64,000 nt of DNA from CANMXU01 sp052030545. GTDB lineage: Bacteria > Pseudomonadota > Gammaproteobacteria > Enterobacterales > Alteromonadaceae. Numbering within the stretch: the first letter of the stretch is position 1; each line of letters starts with the position of its first letter. This document shows positions 35,386 to 45,524 of the stretch, one piece after another. The translations under genes and the position numbers were made by a program. Under the pieces are notes generated by a model. That model was not told the DNA's origin. It worked only from the letters and a program-made list of their open reading frames with translations, and searched no databases. Location of the stretch: the NCBI RefSeq assembly GCF_052030545.1, contig NZ_JBPDIH010000003.1, forward strand, positions 577,821-641,820, given 5' to 3'.

Positions 35386-37557
35386 CTATACGTTACGTGG
35401 TCGAGCTTTTTGCATTAATTGTGCAAGACTTTCAACTGAAGAGGTTTGCCATAATTCGGCTAAGTTTACCGGCAATTTTTGACGCCAGTTCGGGTGTTCG
35501 TCAATCGTGCCTGGAATATTAACTTGTTCTTTAATCTCAAGTGCATCTTCTAATGGAATGAGTTGAATATGGCTCGGCGCTAGCGCTAAATATTCTTGTA
35601 CCGCAAGCGATAACGCACTGTTGGCGACTGCTGGCATAGCTTGTGGCGCATCTTCTGGTGCTAATACATTGAGATCAGTCAACGCTGCCAATAGGCATTG
35701 TCGCTCATCAACACGCGCTTTACGCTCTGCTGGACCCATTTCATTATCTGGGTATAAATGTAAATTCTGACGCCATTGTAAATCGCGACCTTGCCACCAA
35801 CCGGATAAAGTCGGTAAATCGTGGGTTGATACTGTCACCATAGATTGGGCAGGATATAATTCTGGGCGCATAAATAAGCCCGACTCCCAGGTTTCAAAAA
35901 ACAAGACTTTGTACGAAAGCAAACCGGCACTTTCCATGATCTCGCCAAAACCTTCTGGCACTGTCCCTAAATCTTCACCAATAACGACACATTCACTGCG
36001 TTGCGACTCAAGCGCAATAATACGTAAAATACTTTCTAGCGGAAAGGTAATATAAACCCCTTCGTCTGCTGCCATCCCCGGGGCAACCCAATATTGACGC
36101 ATCAAACCTAAAATGTGGTCAATGCGTAATGCACCTGCATATTGCATATTGCTACGCAGCGCTTTAACTAAAGGTAAAAACCCTTGTTCTTGCAGCGCTA
36201 CTGGATTGATTGGCGTTAAACCCCAGTCTTGACCTAAAACATTCATCGCATCAGGCGGCGCGCCAACGGCAGCACCAGCAACATAGACGTCTTTATCTGA
36301 CCAAACATCAACACCTGAACCATCACAACCGACAGCTAAATCTAAGTATAAACCAATTGGCATACCTTGCGCTTTTGCCGTATCACGCACATCGGATAGT
36401 TGACGATGCGCAAGCCATTGTAAAAACGCAAAATAATCAATGCGCTGACGATGACTTTGTTGAAACTCTTTTACCGCAGCACTGTTCGGTTGCTGGTACG
36501 CTTGTGGCCATGCGCTCCAACCAAACGCATGTTCATCGAGTGAGCGAAAGTGTTCATAAAGCGCGTCGAAAGTGGTTAGCTTAAGTAAGTCTTGACCTTG
36601 TTGGGCTTTAAAGTCGCTAAATTCTTGCGCAAGTTCAGTTTTTGCATTGCTTGAAAAATCAGTAAATAATAATTCGAGCACTTGGTACTTAACGTCAGCT
36701 ACCGCAGGGTAATCGATAAGCTCAGTCGTTTTAGCAAAATTCACTTTCGCTTGAAATGCGTCACTCGCTACTAACTCTTGTGCTTTTTGACAATCGCGAT
36801 AATTAGGCACTTGCGTAACGTCAATGTACATAGTGTTCAAAAAACAACGACTTGTCGGTGAATACGGGCTGCGATGTGCCGGATTATTTTGATACAAAGG
36901 ATGCAACGGATTTAAGCCAATAACCGACGCTTGCTGCTCTGCCGATTTTTTCACTAAGGCTTTTAAATCGCCAAAATCACCCATGCCCCAATTATTATCG
37001 CTGCGCAGTGAATAAAGTTGCGCGGCATAACCCCACACTTTCTCTTTGCTCGCTTGCTCTGGGCGGTAACATTTTTGTGGTGCATAAATCAGCGGACAAG
37101 TTGCCGTTTGCTTACCAAAAGACACGGTTAGCTGATGATAGCCTTGCGCAAGGCTAGGTAATGGCATTTGGTACTTGGTAAACTCAGCCGTGGCTAAATG
37201 GGTTTGCTCAGTGGCAACTAAATCAGCAATGAACGAGCTGCCATGAATTTGTTCGCCATGTTCGGTGGTAATTTGCCAGTCAATTTTCTTTACAGGTTCG
37301 CTTGGTAAACTCACTAAAATGTGATGCTGACTTTGCTCTAATTTCGCAATGTGAACCGGCGGCAATAGATTTCGCCATGAACTTTCTTGTAAATCTCTAA
37401 TACTGGCCTGCAATGCATTGTCGCAGCTTAAATCATAACCCATCGCAGTTAATAACGACTGGCGAGCTTGATCTTTGGCGAACACTTCACGGCCAAAGCA
37501 GTCTAGGTAGCTTGCATGAAACCCTACTAGTTCTGCTAATTTTTCAATCAAATTCAT
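35386..37557 (-). CDS. malQ: 4-alpha-glucanotransferase (amylomaltase)
   Basis: The 723-residue protein belongs to GH77. The N-terminal beta domains precede the barrel with GYAAQLYSLRSDNNWGMGDFGDL, GALRIDHILGLMRQYW (nucleophile Asp) and VVIGEDLGTVPEGF (acid/base Glu), and STHDLPTLSGWWQGRDL. It disproportionates maltodextrins in the cytoplasm, feeding chains long enough for phosphorylase. It lies between glgB and the amylase on the same strand. Confidence 0.95.
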   Translation of the reverse strand: MNLIEKLAELVGFHASYLDCFGREVFAKDQARQSLLTAMGYDLSCDNALQASIRDLQESSWRNLLPPVHIAKLEQSQHHILVSLPSEPVKKIDWQITTEHGEQIHGSSFIADLVATEQTHLATAEFTKYQMPLPSLAQGYHQLTVSFGKQTATCPLIYAPQKCYRPEQASKEKVWGYAAQLYSLRSDNNWGMGDFGDLKALVKKSAEQQASVIGLNPLHPLYQNNPAHRSPYSPTSRCFLNTMYIDVTQVPNYRDCQKAQELVASDAFQAKVNFAKTTELIDYPAVADVKYQVLELLFTDFSSNAKTELAQEFSDFKAQQGQDLLKLTTFDALYEHFRSLDEHAFGWSAWPQAYQQPNSAAVKEFQQSHRQRIDYFAFLQWLAHRQLSDVRDTAKAQGMPIGLYLDLAVGCDGSGVDVWSDKDVYVAGAAVGAPPDAMNVLGQDWGLTPINPVALQEQGFLPLVKALRSNMQYAGALRIDHILGLMRQYWVAPGMAADEGVYITFPLESILRIIALESQRSECVVIGEDLGTVPEGFGEIMESAGLLSYKVLFFETWESGLFMRPELYPAQSMVTVSTHDLPTLSGWWQGRDLQWRQNLHLYPDNEMGPAERKARVDERQCLLAALTDLNVLAPEDAPQAMPAVANSALSLAVQEYLALAPSHIQLIPLEDALEIKEQVNIPGTIDEHPNWRQKLPVNLAELWQTSSVESLAQLMQKARPRNV

Positions 37558-37671
37558 GTTATCTCTTCTCTTTGCTTTTTGCGTTGCTTAGTAGCCACGC
37601 GTTTATTATTTATTAATGTCTATTTTTGGTTTAATTTTCTAATTGGTTATGTTGCTATCGGTTTTCAGCTA

Positions 37672-39645
37672 TCAGTTTTCTTCTTTGTGTTTCCTGCCAT
37701 CTGTTTCTTTTAAAGCAAACATCAAGGTACTTAACGGCGGTACGGTAATCGTTAATCGATGCGGCTGGCCTTGATAAGGTTTATTTTGACTACTCAGTGT
37801 CGATAAATTTTGCTGATCACTGCCGCCATAAGCTTGCAAGTCAGAGTTAAATATCTCGTGATAGTCTCCTGTGCTTGGCACGCCAATATCAAAATGATGA
37901 TGGCATTGTTCGGTAAAATTACAGATGACAATGACAGGTTCGGTGCCGCTCTCGCCAAAACGAATAAAGCTATAAATTGATTGCTGTGCATTTTGATGAT
38001 CGAGCCATAAAAACCCGTCGCTTTGGCAGTCTTTTTGATGCAAAGCTGGAGTAGTGCGATAAAGGTTATTTAATGCTTTTACCGTTTTTTGCACGCCGCT
38101 ATGCCAATGAATATCAAGCTGATGCCAGTCGAGTTCTTGGTCGTGGTTCCATTCTTTGCCTTGCGCAAATTCACCGCCCATAAAGAGTAGTTTTTTGCCC
38201 GGATGTGCCCACATAAAACCAAAATAAGCGCGCAAATTAGCAAACTGTTGCCATGCATCGCCCGGCATTTTGGCGATAAGCGAACCTTTGCCATGCACCA
38301 CTTCGTCGTGACTTAACGGTAAAACGAAGTTTTCATTAAAGGCGTACACTAAGCCAAAGGTCAGTTCTTGATGATGATGTTGACGATGCACAGCTTCGCG
38401 CTGCATATAACGTAAACTGTCGTTCATCCAGCCCATGTTCCATTTAAAACCAAAACCTAAACCACCGGCATGCGTTGGCGCAGAAACACCCGGCCATGAA
38501 GTTGATTCTTCAGCCACCGAAAAAGTGCCGGGATAATTCAAATACAGCTCTTCATTAAAGTGCTGTAAAAACTCAACTGCCTCAAGGTTTTCACGACCGC
38601 CATGAATATTTGGCGTCCATTGACCATCACCGCGGCTGTAGTCGAGATACAACATAGAGGCAACCGCATCAACGCGAATGCCGTCGACATGAAAGCGATC
38701 AAGCCAATGCATGGCACTGGCTCTTAAAAAGTTAGTGACTTGCACACTTTCATAGTTATAAATCAACGTATTCCAGTCTGGATGAAAGCCTTTTTGCAGA
38801 TCGTGGTGTTCATATAAATGACTACCATCAAATTGCACTAAACCATGGGCGTCGTTAGGAAAGTGCCCCGGCACCCAATCAATCAAAACGCCAATTTCTG
38901 CTTGGTGACATTGGTCGATAAAATATTGGAAGTCGCTGGCATTACCAAATCTTGCGCTAGGCGCAAATAAACCGACCGGCTGATAACCCCATGAGCCATC
39001 AAATGGATGTTCACTAATGGGAAGTAGCTGAATATGAGTAAAACCCATGTCGAGTACGTAAGGAATAAGCTGATCGGCAATGGTGCGATAATTAAGAAAT
39101 TCATTGTCAGCGCCGCGTCGCCACGAGCCTAAATGCACTTCGTAAATTGAAATGGCTGCGTCTCGACGGTTCCGTTCACCGCGTTTTGCTAGCCAGGCTT
39201 GATCTTGCCAAGCAAAATCAGGTTCGCTTGAAACCACACTGGCGGTATCTGGGCGATACTGCATTTGCACGGCAAACGGATCTGCTTTATCAGCAAGTTG
39301 CTCGCCTTGTAGTGTGATAATTTGAAATTTATATAACGCGCCTTGCTTAACACCGGCAACAAACAGCGACCAATAGCCGCTATCGCCAATATTATTAAGA
39401 CAATGCTGTTCACCTTGCCAGTGATTAAAGTCGCCGATAACAGCAACCGAACGGGCATTTGGCGCCCACACTGAAAAGGTGCAACCTGATTGCGTTTTAC
39501 CGTTAATTACAGCACTTGTTAAATGCGCGCCCAAACACTGATAAGGCTTAGTATGCTTACCTTGACTCAACAGCCCAATATCAGCCACGCTCAATAAAGG
39601 CGTTGCTGATACCAGCTGCTTGTCGTTGCGTTTAGCGCGGCTCAT
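37672..39645 (-). CDS. glgB: 1,4-alpha-glucan branching enzyme
   Basis: The 657-residue protein has an N-terminal CBM48-like domain (GCTFSVWAPNARSVAVIGDFN) followed by a GH13 barrel. Key segments are FDGSWGYQPVGLFAPSARFG, DGIRVDAVASMLYLDYSR with the nucleophile, SVAEESTSWPGVS with the acid/base Glu, and LPLSHDEVVHGKGSL. It is shorter at the N terminus than E. coli GlgB (728 residues), lacking one of the two N domains, as in many bacteria. It makes alpha-1,6 branches in glycogen. It begins 7 bases after the glgP stop. Confidence 0.95.
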   Translation of the reverse strand: MSRAKRNDKQLVSATPLLSVADIGLLSQGKHTKPYQCLGAHLTSAVINGKTQSGCTFSVWAPNARSVAVIGDFNHWQGEQHCLNNIGDSGYWSLFVAGVKQGALYKFQIITLQGEQLADKADPFAVQMQYRPDTASVVSSEPDFAWQDQAWLAKRGERNRRDAAISIYEVHLGSWRRGADNEFLNYRTIADQLIPYVLDMGFTHIQLLPISEHPFDGSWGYQPVGLFAPSARFGNASDFQYFIDQCHQAEIGVLIDWVPGHFPNDAHGLVQFDGSHLYEHHDLQKGFHPDWNTLIYNYESVQVTNFLRASAMHWLDRFHVDGIRVDAVASMLYLDYSRGDGQWTPNIHGGRENLEAVEFLQHFNEELYLNYPGTFSVAEESTSWPGVSAPTHAGGLGFGFKWNMGWMNDSLRYMQREAVHRQHHHQELTFGLVYAFNENFVLPLSHDEVVHGKGSLIAKMPGDAWQQFANLRAYFGFMWAHPGKKLLFMGGEFAQGKEWNHDQELDWHQLDIHWHSGVQKTVKALNNLYRTTPALHQKDCQSDGFLWLDHQNAQQSIYSFIRFGESGTEPVIVICNFTEQCHHHFDIGVPSTGDYHEIFNSDLQAYGGSDQQNLSTLSSQNKPYQGQPHRLTITVPPLSTLMFALKETDGRKHKEEN

Positions 39646-39652
39646 GTGGTAA

Positions 39653-42166
39653 CTACTTCGCTATTTGGCCAGCATTAAGCTGCCAAATATTATTAACGTA
39701 GTCTTCAATCGAGCGATCTGAGTTAAATTTACCCATTAATGCTGTATTGAGTATCGCCATACGCGCCCATTTTTTCGGTTGCTGATAAGCAAGGTCTAAT
39801 GCTTGATGCGCGTCAGAGTACGACTGAAAATCAGCCAATACTTTGTATGGGTCGCCGCCCGCTAACAAGCTTTCTTTAAGCGCTGATAATTCACCAGCAT
39901 GACCTGGAGTAAAGTAATCGCTATCTAACCAATCTAAACACGCTTTAATTTCTTCATTGTTTTGATAATACTGATGCGAGTCGTAGCCATTAGCGTTAAG
40001 TGCTTTAACTTCATCAACGGTTAAACCAAAAATAAAGATATTGTCGTCGCCCACTTCTTCGGCAATTTCGATATTGGCACCGTCAAGCGTACCAATCGTT
40101 ACCGCGCCGTTAAGTGCGAGCTTCATATTACCGGTACCCGACGCTTCTTTACCTGCAGTTGAGATTTGCTCTGATACATCTGCTGCTGGAATAATTTTTT
40201 CCGCAAGACTGACGCGATAGTTAGGTAAAAACACCACTTTAAGCTTGTCTTGAATACGGGCGTCGTTGTTAATTTTTTCAGCAATTTTATTGGTGGCGTA
40301 AATAATTTCTTTCGCCAACTTATAGCCAGGTGCGGCTTTAGCGCCGAAGATAAATACGCGCGGCTGCATTGGCAATTCAGGATTTGCCAATAAACGGCGG
40401 TACAAGGCTAAAATATGCAATAAGTTTAAGTGCTGGCGTTTGTATTCATGCAGGCGTTTAATTTGCACGTCAAAAATTGCGTCTGGGCTGACGGTCACGC
40501 CAGTTAACTTTTTAATTTCAGCAGTGAGTACTTCTTTGTTTTTGCGCTTTATTGCCATGAATTCTTGTTGGAATTTGGCATCATCAGCTTGTGCCGCCAG
40601 TGCAGACAGCGAGGTTAATTCTTTTGCCCAATCACCACTGATATTTTTATCAAGCAAATCAGCCAGCAGCGGGTTACACGCTTTTAACCAACGACGTGGC
40701 GTAATACCATTGGTGACGTTGGTTAATTTGGTTGGCCATAACTGGTGAAATTCTGGGAATAAATCTTTTTTCACTAAATCAGAGTGAATTTGTGCAACAC
40801 CATTCACTTTATGAGCGGTAACAACACATAAGTGCGCCATGCGAACTTTACGCTGATAACCATTGTGCTCATCAGCTTCTTCAATTAATGACAGTTTACG
40901 ACGCATTTCATCATCGCCCGGCCACTGTTTTGAAACTTCATCATTTAAAAACGCTTCGTTAATACGGTACAAAATCGTTAAATGGCGTGGTAATACGCGC
41001 TCAAATAACGCTACCGACCATTTTTCTAACGCTTCTGGTAACAGCGTATGGTTGGTATACGCAAACACTTGCTGACATAACGCCCATGCATTGTCCCAAG
41101 CAAAATGGTGCTCATCGACCAAAACGCGCATCAATTCTAAAATGGCAATAGTTGGGTGAGTATCGTTTAATTGAATTGCCACTTTGGAGGCAAACAATTC
41201 ACTGTCAAGTTCCGCAAGTTTGCCATGGTTAATTTCAAATCGAGCAATAATGTCTTTAATTGAACACGCACAGAAAAAATACTGCTGGATAAAACGTAAT
41301 TCTTGACCGGCAGGGTGCTCGTCATTGGGGTACAATAATTTAGAGACGGTTTCTGCTTGTACTTGTTGATCGAGGGCTTGCAGATAATTACCCTGATTGA
41401 ATAAGTCCCAATCAAGCGCGTGATCAGCACGACATTCCCATAAACGTAAGACATTAACGGTATCGCTGTGGTAGCCAACAATTGGCACATCCCAAGGTAC
41501 ACCTTTTAAATGTTTACCTTCATGCCACACCATTTCACTGCTGCCGTCGGCTTGAAATACTTGCTCAACATGACCATAAAGCGGCACTAATTGGCTAGAC
41601 TGCGGACGACACACTTCCCACGGGCTACCAAATTCACGCCACATATCTGGAGCTTCGATTTGACGACCGTTATCAAACGACTGCTCAAATAAGCCGTGTT
41701 GATAATGAATACCATAACCCATGGCGTTGTAATCTAAGGTTGCTAGCGAGTCTAAAAAACATGCCGCTAGTCGGCCTAAACCGCCATTACCTAGCGCAAG
41801 GTCTGCACCTTGTTCGCATAAGTCGGCTAACTCATAACCCATGTCTTTTAAGGCTTGTTCGGTATTTTGATACAACCCCAAATTGTGTAAATTGTTTGAT
41901 AGCAGGCGACCCATTAAATATTCAAGTGACAAGTAGTTAACACTTTTATGATCGTCTTTTTGTTGCTGCTGTTTCGTTGCTTCGAGCTTTTTAACAATAA
42001 TGTCATTTAACGCAAGCGACGTTGCTTTCCACATGGCTTGGTGGTTTTCAACATGAGAGCCGTCACCTAAGGTAAACTGCAAATGATGCTCGATGAGCTT
42101 TTTCAACTCAGAGCTGCTAGGAGAGGTTGCGCTAACTTTATTTTGTTTTTTCATTTTTGTAACCAT
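39653..42166 (-). CDS. glgP: Glycogen/maltodextrin phosphorylase
   Basis: The 837-residue GT35 phosphorylase has NHQAMWKATSLALND and NYLSLEYLMGRLLSNNL at the N-terminal end. The PLP region is complete, EASGTGNMKLALNGAVTIGTLDGANIEI, with the Schiff-base Lys. It phosphorolyses alpha-1,4-glucan ends to glucose-1-phosphate in the cytoplasm. It is the first gene of the glgP-glgB-malQ-amylase series. The leader (42167-42548, shared with the divergent LacI gene) carries two copies of a TGCATACGTATGCA-type operator. A second in-frame ATG lies five codons downstream. Confidence 0.95.
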   Translation of the reverse strand: MVTKMKKQNKVSATSPSSSELKKLIEHHLQFTLGDGSHVENHQAMWKATSLALNDIIVKKLEATKQQQQKDDHKSVNYLSLEYLMGRLLSNNLHNLGLYQNTEQALKDMGYELADLCEQGADLALGNGGLGRLAACFLDSLATLDYNAMGYGIHYQHGLFEQSFDNGRQIEAPDMWREFGSPWEVCRPQSSQLVPLYGHVEQVFQADGSSEMVWHEGKHLKGVPWDVPIVGYHSDTVNVLRLWECRADHALDWDLFNQGNYLQALDQQVQAETVSKLLYPNDEHPAGQELRFIQQYFFCACSIKDIIARFEINHGKLAELDSELFASKVAIQLNDTHPTIAILELMRVLVDEHHFAWDNAWALCQQVFAYTNHTLLPEALEKWSVALFERVLPRHLTILYRINEAFLNDEVSKQWPGDDEMRRKLSLIEEADEHNGYQRKVRMAHLCVVTAHKVNGVAQIHSDLVKKDLFPEFHQLWPTKLTNVTNGITPRRWLKACNPLLADLLDKNISGDWAKELTSLSALAAQADDAKFQQEFMAIKRKNKEVLTAEIKKLTGVTVSPDAIFDVQIKRLHEYKRQHLNLLHILALYRRLLANPELPMQPRVFIFGAKAAPGYKLAKEIIYATNKIAEKINNDARIQDKLKVVFLPNYRVSLAEKIIPAADVSEQISTAGKEASGTGNMKLALNGAVTIGTLDGANIEIAEEVGDDNIFIFGLTVDEVKALNANGYDSHQYYQNNEEIKACLDWLDSDYFTPGHAGELSALKESLLAGGDPYKVLADFQSYSDAHQALDLAYQQPKKWARMAILNTALMGKFNSDRSIEDYVNNIWQLNAGQIAK

Positions 42167-42334
42167 GAGACTTCTAACTCTTGTTTTTCGGTAACCTGAT
42201 TACCGGTAAATTTCTTTTTCTTGCGAAAACTTTTATTGCCAACACGTTGGCTTTATCAACTGCTAATTCATGACAGTTGTTTGTTATATATCCTTTACTA
42301 AATTATGCCGATGTCAGTATTAAGGGCAATGTTC

Positions 42335-42348
42335 TACATACGTATGCA
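42335..42348. promoter_or_regulatory. LacI-type operator, upstream copy 1
   Basis: TACATACGTATGCA differs from the perfect palindrome TGCATACGTATGCA at one base. It lies in the divergent glgP/LacI-gene leader, 40 bases (centre to centre) from copy 2. LacI-family sites typically have a central CG, as here. Confidence 0.7.
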
Positions 42349-42374
42349 TCGTAGTAAAAAGGGCTAAATTGCCA

Positions 42375-42388
42375 TGCATACGTATGCA
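42375..42388. promoter_or_regulatory. LacI-type operator, copy 2 (perfect palindrome)
   Basis: TGCATACGTATGCA is a perfect 14-bp palindrome with central CG, about 210 bases upstream of glgP and 160 upstream of the LacI-family gene. The third copy precedes the sugar porter, so the three sites mark one regulon. Confidence 0.75.
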
Positions 42389-42548
42389 AATCGGTGAGAT
42401 TTGTCACTAAAATTCAACTTCGCCAAATTCGAGCTAAGTTATTTGTTCGTTAAAATTTTGCTGTACAAACTTGAGACACATTAAAAGTTGTACATAAGAA
42501 TTGACCTCGGTTACTATCAACTAAGAAGTTGCTATAAATGAGTTTTAT

Positions 42549-43571
42549 GTGAAGTCTAAACAAACATCTTTTGACATTGCCTATCGGGCTGGTGTTTCGC
42601 AATCGACCGTTTCACGCGCCTTGCGAAATAGTCCGCTAGTAAACGAAGAAACACGTCGTCGTGTGCAAGCCATCGCAAAAGAGCTCAACTATAAAGTTGA
42701 TAAAAATGCTAGCAGCTTACGCACTCAACAAAGTGGTACTTTGGCATTATTACTGTTCGAAGACCCAACCAATGACGACTCGTTAATCAATCCATTTTTT
42801 ATGTCGATGCTAGGCAGTATTACCCGCGCATGTGCTAATAAAGGCTACGATTTATTAGTCTCTTTTCAGCAAATGAGCGACGACTGGCATGCTGACTTTG
42901 AAGACACCCGTAAAGCCGACGGTATTATTTTATTAGGCTACGGCGATTACACTGACTATGAAGAAAAACTCATTCAACTGATTGAACAAGACACGTGTTT
43001 TGTCCGCTGGGGCGCCGAAGTAAAAGAACTACCGGTTACCTCAGTTGGTTGTAATAACTTACATGGTGGTTACCAGCTTACCGAACATGTGATCAACAAT
43101 GGTCGTAAAAACTTTGCTTTTATTGGCGGCGTAACCAGCGGTTCGCCTGAGTTTTTAGATCGCTATTTAGGACATTGCAAAGCGATAGAAAATCATCACT
43201 TAGTGGTTGATAAAAGTTTGCAGGTTGATGCGGTGTCTACCGAAGACTCGGGTTACCAAGCGGTACTAAGATTAATCGAACAAGGTAAAAAATTCGATGC
43301 CTTAATGGGAGCAAGTGACTTAATTGCCTTAGGCGCTATGAGAGCACTACAGGATAACGGTTATCGCGTACCAGAAGATGTTGCCGTGATCGGCTTTGAC
43401 GATATTCCGATTGCCAGTTATACCTTTCCACCACTAACCACCGCCAAACAAGACACCTTACGTGCCGGCGAATTATTGGTAGAAAAACTCCTGCAATTAG
43501 TGAACGGCGAAGTAGCTGAAACAAAATTAATGACCACAGAATTAGTGATCAGAAAATCCTGCGGTAGTTAA
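42549..43571 (+). CDS. LacI-family transcriptional regulator of the alpha-glucan locus
   Basis: The 340-residue protein has an N-terminal HTH (SFDIAYRAGVSQSTVSRALRNSPLVNEETRRRVQAIAKELNY) followed by the periplasmic-binding-protein-like effector domain (FAFIGG..., GASDLIALGAMRALQDNGYRVPEDVAVIGFDDI, TTAKQD). It starts with GTG at 42549. It is divergent from glgP and convergent with the MFS porter. Palindromic sites upstream of both target transcripts suggest it senses maltose or a maltodextrin and controls glgP-glgB-malQ-amylase and the porter. It resembles MalR-type regulators, but I do not assign a symbol. Confidence 0.92.
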   Translation: MKSKQTSFDIAYRAGVSQSTVSRALRNSPLVNEETRRRVQAIAKELNYKVDKNASSLRTQQSGTLALLLFEDPTNDDSLINPFFMSMLGSITRACANKGYDLLVSFQQMSDDWHADFEDTRKADGIILLGYGDYTDYEEKLIQLIEQDTCFVRWGAEVKELPVTSVGCNNLHGGYQLTEHVINNGRKNFAFIGGVTSGSPEFLDRYLGHCKAIENHHLVVDKSLQVDAVSTEDSGYQAVLRLIEQGKKFDALMGASDLIALGAMRALQDNGYRVPEDVAVIGFDDIPIASYTFPPLTTAKQDTLRAGELLVEKLLQLVNGEVAETKLMTTELVIRKSCGS

Positions 43572-43588
43572 GCTGTGAAAGCAGCTGC

Positions 43589-43762
43589 AAGCTATAAGCG
43601 GTAAGAAATAAGTGGCAAGCTGCAAGTGAAAAGCGGTAAGAAACAAATGGCAAGCTGCAAGTGAAAAGCGGTAAGAAACAAGTGGCAAGCTAGAAGAAAT
43701 AAGTAGCAAGAGACAAGTAGCAAGTGAAAAAGACAAGTAGCAAGCGGTAAGTTAAAAGCTAT
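43589..43762. repeat. Degenerate 7-bp-phased AAGNNNN array
   Basis: Twenty-five consecutive units start with A-A-(G/A) and are 7 bases long, except for one 6-base unit, e.g. AAGCGGT-AAGAAAT-AAGTGGC and onward. A higher-order period of 35 bases (five heptads) is visible in the first three rounds. It lies directly after the LacI-family stop and codes for nothing credible. Confidence 0.8.
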
Positions 43763-43795
43763 AAAGCATGGTGCTGGGTAATAGTAGATTTCTAC

Positions 43796-43829
43796 AAAAA
43801 AACGGTCGCAATGTGCGACCGTTTTTTTG
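43796..43829. terminator. Bidirectional terminator between LacI-family and MFS genes
   Basis: ACGGTCGCA and TGCGACCGT form a perfect 9-bp stem with an ATG loop, with A7 on one side and T7 on the other, so it can end both convergent transcripts. Confidence 0.9.
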
Positions 43830-43883
43830 TATCTGACTTTTAATACCAGTTTTATTAAATAATCACTCAGCTTGGTATAACCT

Positions 43884-45374
43884 TTACGCTTCGACTGCCT
43901 TGCTACTTTCAGGCAAGCTATTATCTTCTTTAACAAAATAGACCGACAAACCACCCAGTACCATCGACGTACCCGCTAATAAAATAATATTAATCGCTTG
44001 GTTTTGAAAAGCAGCACTTAAAATCCAACCAGCAAAAATACCGGAAACAATTTGTGGTGCGGCAATGGTAAAGTTAAATATGCCCATATAGACACCGGTT
44101 TTATTAGCAGGAAGTGAACCGGCTAATATCGCATAAGGCATTGCCAAAATTGCAGACCATGCGATACCAATACCTATCATCGGCAATAATAACCACACCG
44201 CACCCGCTGGCACAGTAACTTCGGTAATGAATAAATTCACTAAGGTCGGTTCGCCTTGACCTATCATCATAAAACTTAAATAGCCAAAACCACCCGCCAG
44301 TAATGACAAGCCGTACACCAATTTACGACCAAAGGTATTGGCAAGTTTTGCTAAAAATACTGAGAATATCGCCGCAAATAAAGAGTAAGCAGCAAATAAA
44401 ATACCGACCCAATCACCTGCAGCGCCTTTTGCAGCAGCTATGTCGGCAGGAACACCGCCAACACTGGCTAAATAAGTAGGATCAAACCATTTAGCGTCAA
44501 TGCCCCAAATATGCTGAGCAATTGCCGGCATGGTATAAACCCACATAATAAATAACGCAAACCACGAGAAAAATTGTACCAAGGCTAAACGCTTCATCAC
44601 TTGCGGCATAGTTTTCATCAACCCCAAAAAGGCCGATAGTTTTTTCCAAAGGCTGTCATTTTTAGTTTGCGCTTGCTCAAGTGCTACTTGCTCTGCGTCC
44701 ATGCCTTTGTATTGATAATATTCTTTTGGTGCATATTCTTTGGTGCGGTAAACCGTCCACAATACCGAGCCTAGTAACACCGTTGCGCCAATATAAAATG
44801 CCCAAACTACAGAAGGCGCTATCGAGCCAGCTTTAGAAGTGTTTTCTAAGCCAACAACATTGGTTAATACAAAAGGTAAAATTGAACCAACCACAGCGCC
44901 AATATTAATGAGAAACGACTGAATGGCATAACCCGAGTTCATTTGTTTGTCGGGCACCATGTCTGACACTAACGCGCGAAACGGTTGAAAGGCAATGTTA
45001 AACGAGGCGTCCATTAAGGCAAGCATCATAGCGCCAAATAACATCGGACTAAGAAATAAGACAAACGATGGTGCATTTGGCATTAGCAACATACCGATAG
45101 TTGCTGAAAATGCACCAATTAAAATATAAGGGTTGCGGCGACCAAAGCGATTCCACGTGCGATCAGAGGCAGAACCAACAATCGGCTGGATCAACAAACC
45201 CATAATTGGGGCAACTAACCAAAAAAGAGAAAGTGAATGAAGGTCTGCACCTAAGTCAGACAGAATGCGGCTTACATTCGCATTTTGTAATGCAAAACCA
45301 AATTGCACGCCAAGAAAGCCAAAGCTTACATTCCATATTTGCCAAAAACTAAGTTGTGGTTTGTGGTGCGTCAT
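43884..45374 (-). CDS. MFS sugar transporter, likely maltose/maltodextrin porter
   Basis: The 496-residue protein has about twelve membrane helices. The N-terminal half carries FGFLGVQFGFALQNANVSRIL and the SDRTWNRFGRRNPYILIGA loop typical of the SUC/GPH-like branch of MFS that includes bacterial maltose porters. A hydrophilic central loop (about residues 215-245) separates the halves. Its leader carries a TGCATACGTATTCA operator, linking it to the adjacent LacI-family regulator and the glucan-degrading enzymes. Substrate is inferred from context. Confidence 0.88.
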   Translation of the reverse strand: MTHHKPQLSFWQIWNVSFGFLGVQFGFALQNANVSRILSDLGADLHSLSLFWLVAPIMGLLIQPIVGSASDRTWNRFGRRNPYILIGAFSATIGMLLMPNAPSFVLFLSPMLFGAMMLALMDASFNIAFQPFRALVSDMVPDKQMNSGYAIQSFLINIGAVVGSILPFVLTNVVGLENTSKAGSIAPSVVWAFYIGATVLLGSVLWTVYRTKEYAPKEYYQYKGMDAEQVALEQAQTKNDSLWKKLSAFLGLMKTMPQVMKRLALVQFFSWFALFIMWVYTMPAIAQHIWGIDAKWFDPTYLASVGGVPADIAAAKGAAGDWVGILFAAYSLFAAIFSVFLAKLANTFGRKLVYGLSLLAGGFGYLSFMMIGQGEPTLVNLFITEVTVPAGAVWLLLPMIGIGIAWSAILAMPYAILAGSLPANKTGVYMGIFNFTIAAPQIVSGIFAGWILSAAFQNQAINIILLAGTSMVLGGLSVYFVKEDNSLPESSKAVEA

Positions 45375-45524
45375 AAGTCACTCTTATCATTTTAAAAAAA
45401 AGGCACACAACAATGGTGTTGTGTGCTTTGCATTGTTCGCTAAGGGAAAAACAACAAAGAAAACCAATAGGGGCTCGGTCTTCACTTTCATCATACTCAT
45501 ATGGTGAGAATGATCACAAGTTGC

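Noticed and set aside
43592..43954. Minus-strand frames rich in Leu, Ala, Cys and His
   Set aside because: They are translations of the AAGNNNN heptad array, and one runs into the end of the MFS gene in another frame.
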